Below, in pieces: positions 58,511 to 64,000 of a stretch of 64,000 bases of DNA (positions are counted from its first letter, which is position 1; every line of letters begins with the position of its first letter). The stretch comes from DAISIK01 sp036822055 (lineage in GTDB: Bacteria; Verrucomicrobiota; Verrucomicrobiia; Opitutales; Puniceicoccaceae), in the NCBI GenBank assembly GCA_036822055.1, contig DAISIK010000004.1, forward strand, positions 57,529 through 121,528, written 5' to 3'. The notes below the pieces were generated by a model, which ran no database searches, was not told where the DNA came from, and worked only from the letters and a program-made list of their open reading frames with translations. The translations under genes were made by a program, and so were the position numbers.

Positions 58511-58861
58511 ATGTCAAGTTTTGGAATCGACGATTTGTCCCTCGAGGAATTGTTTGCCGGGGAAAGCCTGGGCAAGGCGGTGGAGATGCTGCGGCTGTTG
58601 GCCCACCGAGAGCGTTTGAAGGTGTTGTGTGTCCTAATGCACGAGGGGGAGAAGAGTGTCGGCGAATTGAATGAGAAGGTTGATCTGGGGCAGTCAGCAC
58701 TCTCTCAGCATCTCTCACAGTTGCGAGGTGCGGGGATCGTAGGAACCCGGAGAGCAGGGCAAACGATCTACTACTCGATCATTCGCGAGGATGTGCAGCG
58801 GGTGATTCGGGTTTTGAGGGATGAATTCTGTGCCAAAAACGTGGTATCCAAGGGGGACTAG
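58511..58861 (+). CDS. ArsR-family regulator with BigR/SqrR-like cysteine pair
   Basis: The 116-residue winged-helix protein has RLLAHRERLKVLCVLM in helix 2 and the recognition region DLGQSALSQHLSQLRGAGIV. It lacks the classic metal motif ELCVCDL. Instead Cys40 lies in the second helix and Cys106 in the last helix, a separation of 66 residues. BigR and SqrR, which form a polysulfide or disulfide bond between two cysteines, have the same separation. A sulfide/persulfide-responsive repressor of the divergent DUF2892-RND operon is therefore proposed. Metal or oxidant sensing by a different chemistry is the alternative. Confidence 0.85.
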   Translation: MSSFGIDDLSLEELFAGESLGKAVEMLRLLAHRERLKVLCVLMHEGEKSVGELNEKVDLGQSALSQHLSQLRGAGIVGTRRAGQTIYYSIIREDVQRVIRVLRDEFCAKNVVSKGD

Positions 58862-58947
58862 GTCGGAATTCAGGTAGGCCTGATCCTTCGATTGAAAAAC
58901 TCATTGGGAAGTTGACCAGGGCGGGCCTCCCGGGGACGCTCACCGGG

Positions 58948-60228
58948 ATGGTAAAACCTTTTTCTGATCAGATCTTCAAAGAGGCCCTTGAGCTGATTCC
59001 CGGTGGAGTTAACTCGCCCGTGCGAGCCTTTAGGTCGGTTGGCGGTACGCCATTTGTGACCGCCTCGGCAGATGGAGCCTATCTGGAAACGGTCGATGGG
59101 CAGCGATTGATTGATTTTGTCTGTACCTGGGGACCGGCAATCCACGGGCACAATGATCGATTGATTCGAGAGGCTATTGTTGAGGCGGCGGCTAAGGGTA
59201 CCAGTTTTGGTACCCCAAATCCCTACGAGCTACCGATGGCAAAAATGGTGATCGATAAGGTGCCGTCGGTCGAGCAGGTGCGGATGTGCAACAGTGGGAC
59301 GGAAGCGACGATGTCGGCGATCCGGCTGGCCCGTGGTTTCACCGGGCGGGACAAGGTGATTAAATTTGAAGGCTGCTACCATGGGCACGTGGACGGGCTT
59401 CTGGTGGCGGCAGGATCCGGGGCGCTTACTTTGGGGATCCCGGACAGTGCGGGGGTGCCGGCAGCCTATGCTAGCGAGACGGTGGTCCTACCCTTCAACT
59501 CGGTGGAGGCACTGGAGGCAGTTTTTCGGGAACGCGGAGGGGAAATAGCGGCCGTCATCGTGGAGCCTTACCCGGCCAACTGTGGGTTTATTTTACCTGA
59601 GCCAGGCTACCTTGAAAGCCTCCGGGAGGTGACTGCGGCGCACGGGACAATCTTGATTTTTGACGAGGTAATGACTGGCTTCCGGATTGCTCCGGGAGGG
59701 GTCCAGGAGGTCACCGGGATTTTGCCGGACCTTACGGCTTTGGGGAAAGTGATCGGGGGTGGTCTGCCGGTGGGGGCCTTTGGAGGACGGCGTGAGGTTA
59801 TGCAATGTTTGGCTCCAGTGGGCCCCGTTTACCAGGCCGGAACCCTGAGCGGCAATCCGCTGGCCCTCGCGGCGGGCCTTTCGGCGGTGGAGCGGCTCGG
59901 GCCGACTCTTTATCCATCTTTCGAAGCGGCTGGAGAAGCGATCGCCGGAGCAATTGAGGGTGCCGCCAGGCGGCGTGGAATCGCGGTGCAGGTTCCCCGG
60001 GCTGGCTCGATGTTTGGGATCTTTTTCGGGGAGTCTCCGGTGCGCAATGGGAAGGCGGCGACCGCGGCTGACCATCGGACGTACGCTCGATTTTTTCACG
60101 CCTGCCTCGACGGTGGGGTCTATTTACCGCCCTCCGGTTACGAGACCTGTTTCCTTTCCACGGCGCATGATGAGGCGGTTGTGGACGAGGCCTGCCGCAC
60201 TTTCGCTGAGGCGATCAACCGCCTCTAG
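58948..60228 (+). CDS. hemL: Glutamate-1-semialdehyde 2,1-aminomutase
   Basis: The 426-residue PLP enzyme has PGGVNSPVRAF, the GTEATMSAIRLARG segment, KFEGCYHGHVDGLLV, IFDEVMTGFR and the Schiff-base Lys in LGKVIGGGLPVGAFGG. It forms 5-aminolevulinate for tetrapyrrole synthesis by the C5 pathway. Length and motifs are typical. The ATG at 58948 is preferred over an earlier in-frame start codon because family members start a few residues before FKEALELIPGGVNSP. Gene and flanks give no sign of transfer. Confidence 0.95.
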   Translation: MVKPFSDQIFKEALELIPGGVNSPVRAFRSVGGTPFVTASADGAYLETVDGQRLIDFVCTWGPAIHGHNDRLIREAIVEAAAKGTSFGTPNPYELPMAKMVIDKVPSVEQVRMCNSGTEATMSAIRLARGFTGRDKVIKFEGCYHGHVDGLLVAAGSGALTLGIPDSAGVPAAYASETVVLPFNSVEALEAVFRERGGEIAAVIVEPYPANCGFILPEPGYLESLREVTAAHGTILIFDEVMTGFRIAPGGVQEVTGILPDLTALGKVIGGGLPVGAFGGRREVMQCLAPVGPVYQAGTLSGNPLALAAGLSAVERLGPTLYPSFEAAGEAIAGAIEGAARRRGIAVQVPRAGSMFGIFFGESPVRNGKAATAADHRTYARFFHACLDGGVYLPPSGYETCFLSTAHDEAVVDEACRTFAEAINRL

Positions 60229-60247
60229 CGGAGGGGCTGTTCCGCTA
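60226..60247. terminator. Candidate bidirectional hairpin between hemL and the PKD/LamG gene
   Basis: TAGCGGA (60226-60232) pairs with TCCGCTA (60241-60247) around an 8-base loop, overlapping the hemL stop codon and ending one base before the stop of the convergent gene. No T-tract follows on either strand, so efficiency as an intrinsic terminator is uncertain. Confidence 0.4.
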
Positions 60248-62476
60248 TCAATCAGGATCTACGGTAGTCTCGACCACCTCCAGCCGTAGAAAGGCAGAGG
60301 TGACGGTTGGGTCGAGGGGGAGGGTGGCGGTGACCTCGGAACCTACCTCTCCCGAGCCTTGGTCGATGCCGTTGCTGGTCCAGGTATTGCTCAGTAGATC
60401 GGTGGAGCCGACTACGGTATAGGTGAGGGTGGACCGAAAGCGACGGTAGGTTAGGGACAGAACCGGGGGAAGTTCGCTGGTAGCCGGGAGAAGCGAGACC
60501 CCTGGCAGCGGAGTCGAGCCTGCGATCATGGGGTGTCCACCGAGGGCATAGACGAGCAGGTTGCTGATCCCGTTGCCGAGGGGAGTATCCGATGGGCCGC
60601 GTTGATCTGGTGGAGGAGGACTGCTGAGACCGGAAATCCACTCAGCGAAGGAAGCGGGGGGCAGACTTTCGTTGGCGAGTGCATTGATCTCGGCTGCCGA
60701 AAGGGCGCGGTCGTAGATTCGGATCTGGTCGAGAATGCCATTAAAGGGGCGATCGCCAGCGCCGCTCGGTTGATTACCGATCGCTACTGGAATGGATGGA
60801 GCCGTGTCGATGATCCCGGTCTGTGAGGTGAAGGCGACGACATCCCCATCGACAAGAATTTGGAGGACGCTGCCGTCGTACCGAAGGGCCACATGGTGCC
60901 AAGTCTGGACCGAGATGACCTGATTTGGGGTGAAAAGCTCGGTGGTGCTGCCGCCTGTTTTCAGCCTGGCGCGGAGGCGCCCGTCCGTATGGGTTCCGAG
61001 GGCTACGATGTGGTTAGAGGCAGTGGTATTGGAGGCTTTGGAAAAGATGCGGGAGTCGACCGTACTCGCGCCCTCCCATCGAATCCAGGCACTGAGGGTG
61101 AGGGCCGGGCCATCCAGTTCAAAAGTAGGCACGGCGACACGCGAATTGCTGCCGTTGAAGGCCATCCCTCCGCCGAGGTAGCCGGTCGTACGGGAGGCGT
61201 TGTCAAGGGTACCATCTCGGTTGAAGCCCGAGGTGTCGGGAGTGGTGGGGCCAGAACTTTCAGAAAAGAGCCACTCAGCAATCAGGCCGGCGGTGGGAGT
61301 CTGAGAGGGAGGTGGTGAAGGATCGGTGACCTCGATCAGCTGGGTGAGGGAAGCAGTCTCTCCAAGGGAATCGGTAATGGTGAGTCGAGCGACGAACGTA
61401 CCAATGTTTGGATAGAGGTGGGAGGCGCTGACGCCTGTTTGGTCCTGGATGCCATCATCGGTAAAATCCCAGGCATAGGAAGCGATTGGACCATTGATCG
61501 CGTTAGAGGCGGAAGCGTCAAACTGGACCAGAAGGGGTGCGTTTCCAGAGGTTGGGGTGGCGGTGAATTGAGGATCAAGGTCTGGGCCGGAAAGTTCTCC
61601 GACCAGAAAGCGGACGATGCGGCGGAGAATTTCGGTATTGTCGCGTTTGGAGATATCGGATCCGGGGCCCGAGTTCCACATGGGCTGGCGGTCGAACATG
61701 ACCAGGATGTGACCCGAGCCCACTGACTGGAGAGCCAGGCTGGCCCAGAGCGGATTGGAGATGGTAACCCCCTGCGCATCGATGTTCAACCCGCTGCCAG
61801 AGATCTGATTGGACGAGCCGAAGGCGATGAGGACCTCTGCCCCCGAGTTGGGGTCGACGGCGACCGGCGAGACTCCTTCTCCTTCCAGGATCAAGGGACC
61901 CTCAACGATGGGATGGGCGTTGGTGGACGGTGCAGTGTAGGCACGGGTGCCGCCGCCTTGGTCGACGGTGACCTGAAGCCCATAGGCGGAGGTCAGGTTG
62001 TTTACTGCATTTTGGCCAACCGGATTTTTGATACCTACGAGGTTGAATCGCCCGCCGGAAGCCGAGTCGCTATAGGTGAGGAAGCGGCCTCCAGACCTCA
62101 ACCAGGCGTCGAGGGCATTTTTCTCGGTATTTGACCATATTTTCTGGTGGAGGCCGAAGATGATGCCATCGAACTGATCCAGAAAGGCAGCATTCAGCGT
62201 GGTCGTGGCGTCATAAAATTGATCGATTTGATAACCCTCGGTCTCCACCAGTTGGCGAAAGATGGAGAGCCCCGTTGAGCCCGAGTCGGTGAGGAGCATT
62301 TGATCATACGGGGCTTCGGGACCAGACGGGATGGCGCCATTGGCTGCCACATCGCCGTAGATATAAGCAATCCGCTTGAGCGTCGAAGGGCCGGGAGTTC
62401 CTTGAGCTGTAGCATGATTGCTGATACCGAACAAGATCCCCGTGAATAAGACGGAAGTGAGGAGCCGAAGTTTCAT
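60248..62476 (-). CDS. Large secreted protein: ThuA-like N-domain, PKD domain and LamG-like domain
   Basis: The 742-residue protein has a signal peptide (about 1-25), then a Rossmann-like region resembling ThuA/DUF4350 (FDGIIFGLHQKIW, LDAWLRSGGRFLTYSD). A PKD domain follows at about 310-385 (FTATPTSGNAPLLVQFDASAS, SYAWDFTDDG). Next is a concanavalin/LamG-3 fold at about 400-590 (GLIAEWLFSESSG, WHHVALRYDG, DQIRIYDRALSAAEI). The C-terminus has a strand-rich tail as in Verrucomicrobia surface proteins. It probably binds or trims extracellular carbohydrate. The ATG at 62476 precedes the signal peptide directly. Confidence 0.82.
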   Translation of the reverse strand: MKLRLLTSVLFTGILFGISNHATAQGTPGPSTLKRIAYIYGDVAANGAIPSGPEAPYDQMLLTDSGSTGLSIFRQLVETEGYQIDQFYDATTTLNAAFLDQFDGIIFGLHQKIWSNTEKNALDAWLRSGGRFLTYSDSASGGRFNLVGIKNPVGQNAVNNLTSAYGLQVTVDQGGGTRAYTAPSTNAHPIVEGPLILEGEGVSPVAVDPNSGAEVLIAFGSSNQISGSGLNIDAQGVTISNPLWASLALQSVGSGHILVMFDRQPMWNSGPGSDISKRDNTEILRRIVRFLVGELSGPDLDPQFTATPTSGNAPLLVQFDASASNAINGPIASYAWDFTDDGIQDQTGVSASHLYPNIGTFVARLTITDSLGETASLTQLIEVTDPSPPPSQTPTAGLIAEWLFSESSGPTTPDTSGFNRDGTLDNASRTTGYLGGGMAFNGSNSRVAVPTFELDGPALTLSAWIRWEGASTVDSRIFSKASNTTASNHIVALGTHTDGRLRARLKTGGSTTELFTPNQVISVQTWHHVALRYDGSVLQILVDGDVVAFTSQTGIIDTAPSIPVAIGNQPSGAGDRPFNGILDQIRIYDRALSAAEINALANESLPPASFAEWISGLSSPPPPDQRGPSDTPLGNGISNLLVYALGGHPMIAGSTPLPGVSLLPATSELPPVLSLTYRRFRSTLTYTVVGSTDLLSNTWTSNGIDQGSGEVGSEVTATLPLDPTVTSAFLRLEVVETTVDPD

Positions 62477-62820
62477 GAGTTGGGAGGAGGTGAACTTTGG
62501 ATGAAGGAGTTGAGGTGGAGCGATCCGAGATCCATTAGACCCGCCCGGAGACACTCTCGTAATCTAGCACTGGAGACAACCTATTCCGCGAAAGGGAGCG
62601 CCACTTTAATGGAAAATTAACTCGTCCATCACTAAGGGGTCGGCTTGAGGCCAAGTTTTATCGAGGTGATTGGGTAGAGGTAAGATGGAGGCGGGCAATC
62701 TTTCTTGCCTTTTAGATTTCCAAAGTGTTTGCATGGAGTGTGGTCTGTATTGGGTCATTGACGACGCATGCGCAGTCACGGAATCCCCATACTTCCCCGA
62801 ATTTTACTTTTGGAATCAAA
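62477..62820. other. Intergenic region, 344 bases, no gene seen
   Basis: This gap separates two divergent genes and probably carries both promoters. The only structure noted is a short hairpin, GGCAA (62694-62698) with TTGCC (62705-62709), followed by four T residues. Read rightwards it looks like a weak terminator but its stem is only 5 bp. Codons upstream of the GGDEF gene stay open in frame from 62725 but lack any domain character. Confidence 0.4.
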
Positions 62821-63795
62821 ATGATGCTAGCTGGTTCGCAACCTTCCCCCGGTTTGTCCGGATTGATGCCTCCTGATGAATGGCTGAGGCTACTGCTGGT
62901 TGAGGACGATCCCCTTGCCACGCGAACGGTGAATATTGTTTTGAAGAAGGGTTTCCAGCGTAAGGTGACCACGGAATCAGCTCAAACCCTCGAGGCTGCG
63001 ATTGAAGCCGCGACCTCCCAGCAATTCGACGTGGCACTGCTGGATCTCAACCTACCGGGGACCTCTGGTTTGGAAACTCTGGATAAATTTTTGAATGCGG
63101 ACACGAACTGTCCGGTGATTGTCCTGACCGGTGACGACAGCCAGGAGAACGGAGTAATGGCCGTCCAGCGCGGAGCACAGGATTATTTGGTTAAGGGTGA
63201 GTTCAATGAGAAGGTACTGATTCGGGCCATTCGATATGCCAAGGAGAGGTATCGGCTGGCGACGACTTTAAAGCGCTTGGCAGTTTTGGACGATCTGACC
63301 GATCTGTTCAACAGGCGCGGGTATTTTAGCCTGGCGGTAGAGGCCTACACCGGTGCCATTGCGGATAAAGAGGTCCCGGGGGTTCTTTATTTCGACCTTG
63401 ATGGATTCAAAGAGGTGAACGACACCTATGGTCACGCCATGGGCGATTGGGCCTTGAAGGTCTTCAGTGATTGCTTGAGGCACATCTTCCATAGCGGTGA
63501 AATCGTCGCGCGCCTCGGGGGAGATGAGTTTGCGGTTTTCCTTCCGAAATTTGATGAGGTTGTGGTGGAAGATGCCCTGGAGAGGTTAGCAAAAGAAACC
63601 CAACGGATCTGTGTGGAGCGGGATGTTCCATTCCTCATCCAGTTCTCCCATGGCATGAGTTCCGATGAGCAGCAAAAGACAGCGGGTGCCGGTTTGGACA
63701 ACTTGATGCGAGCGGCCGACACGGCCCTCTATGAGACCAAACGCAAACGGGGTAGCAAACGTCGGAAAATTGTTCCAAATTCCTCGCGGAACTGA
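62821..63795 (+). CDS. Response regulator with GGDEF domain (diguanylate cyclase)
   Basis: The 324-residue protein has an N-terminal receiver (LLLVEDDPLATRTV, phospho-acceptor Asp in VALLDLNLPGTSG, YLVKGEF Lys) and a GGDEF domain (LDDLTDLFNRRGYF, FDLDGFKEVNDTYGH, the active-site ARLGGDEFAVFL). It should make cyclic-di-GMP when phosphorylated. An RxxD inhibitory site is not obvious upstream of GGDEF. The ATG at 62821 is adopted; ATG codons at 62824 and 62866 (MPPDEWLRLL) are alternatives, the last just before the receiver. It is a single gene with no adjacent kinase. Confidence 0.9.
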   Translation: MMLAGSQPSPGLSGLMPPDEWLRLLLVEDDPLATRTVNIVLKKGFQRKVTTESAQTLEAAIEAATSQQFDVALLDLNLPGTSGLETLDKFLNADTNCPVIVLTGDDSQENGVMAVQRGAQDYLVKGEFNEKVLIRAIRYAKERYRLATTLKRLAVLDDLTDLFNRRGYFSLAVEAYTGAIADKEVPGVLYFDLDGFKEVNDTYGHAMGDWALKVFSDCLRHIFHSGEIVARLGGDEFAVFLPKFDEVVVEDALERLAKETQRICVERDVPFLIQFSHGMSSDEQQKTAGAGLDNLMRAADTALYETKRKRGSKRRKIVPNSSRN

Positions 63796-63802
63796 GTTTT
63801 AA

Positions 63803-63823
63803 CCACCTCCGAATTGGGGGTGG
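63803..63823 (+). terminator. Hairpin downstream of the GGDEF gene
   Basis: CCACCTCC (63803-63810) pairs with GGGGGTGG (63816-63823), including one T-G wobble, around the 5-base loop GAATT. It begins 8 bases after the stop codon. No T-tract follows, so it is a weak or factor-dependent terminator candidate. Confidence 0.45.
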
Positions 63824-63954
63824 GAACGGTAGAGCGGAAAGAGAAAGGTCGAATTTACCGGAACAGCGCCCATGCGCATCCAGCGGGTGGACGGAGCCAA
63901 AGACAGGTGATGCTTGCCCTTTTAGGTGCTGAAGGACGTAGCGGAGAGGTTGTC

Positions 63955-63981
63955 CACGAAATTCACGAAAAGCACAAAAAG
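63955..63981 (+). repeat. Three 9-base imperfect tandem units
   Basis: CCACGAAAT, TCACGAAAA and GCACAAAAA follow one another directly at 63955-63981, each matching nCACnAAAn. No gene is seen around them. Such nCACGAAnn arrays are common intergenic elements in several bacterial phyla; their function is unknown. Confidence 0.5.
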
Positions 63982-64000
63982 GTGGAGCAGAGAGCTAGGA

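Noticed and set aside
1..64000. CRISPR arrays, insertion sequences, tRNA or rRNA genes, prophage
   Set aside because: No regular spacer-repeat array, transposase, cloverleaf or phage structural gene was recognised on either strand by reading; a covariance-model search could still find a small RNA.

Overview
The window is a GC-rich chromosomal segment, densely coded in short operons, with no rRNA, tRNA, CRISPR array or insertion sequence that I could recognise. Its content suggests a Verrucomicrobiota-type bacterium of the PVC group, perhaps Opitutia-like. The main reason is a fucose/rhamnose bacterial microcompartment locus of the Planctomycetes-Verrucomicrobia (PVM) type. A diderm envelope is supported by an outer-membrane beta-barrel protein, LolA-like proteins and nucleotide-sugar genes. 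The phylum call is an inference, because no ribosomal marker other than frr is present.

Layout. 1-3.6 kb: the end of a LolA-like protein, a tandem ribbon-helix-helix protein with a histone H1-like Lys/Ala tail, an aminotransferase, diacylglycerol kinase and a small unknown. 3.7-22.5 kb: a surface-polysaccharide cluster, mostly on the minus strand. It has glycosyltransferases, a Wzx-type flippase, AsnB, a methyltransferase, several SDR epimerases and most of a UDP-2,3-diacetamido-uronic acid pathway, including a WbpB-WbpD fusion. An AT-rich membrane-anchored cysteine-hydrolase-like gene lies beside the 18-codon remnant of an epimerase gene, which marks past rearrangement. 22.5-38.7 kb: regulatory and housekeeping genes, namely a cNMP-domain histidine kinase, Fur, an SNF2 helicase, an MBL hydrolase, a TPR protein, dxs-xseB, an M48 protease, an EEP-fold hydrolase, a receiver protein, a PilB/GspE ATPase, frr and proB.

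38.8-52.2 kb: the microcompartment locus. The leftward operon is deoR - FGGY sugar kinase - mqo - fucI. The divergent rightward operon is pduL - BMC-H - BMC-H - ackA - BMC-H - BMC-P - aldehyde dehydrogenase - BMC-P - BMC-P - class II aldolase - malate dehydrogenase. Together these isomerise and phosphorylate fucose (and probably rhamnulose), cleave the sugar phosphate to DHAP and lactaldehyde, and convert lactaldehyde inside the shell through acyl-CoA and acyl-phosphate to the acid plus ATP. Pairing malate dehydrogenase with malate:quinone oxidoreductase in one locus would allow NADH from the aldehyde dehydrogenase to be passed to quinone, which is an inference worth testing.

52.3-64 kb: a Cys-rich Cu/Zn-type permease; then a leftward DUF2892 - RND/MMPL - LolA-like - beta-barrel operon divergent from an ArsR-family regulator whose two cysteines match the BigR/SqrR persulfide-sensor spacing; hemL; a large secreted PKD/LamG protein; and a receiver-GGDEF diguanylate cyclase.
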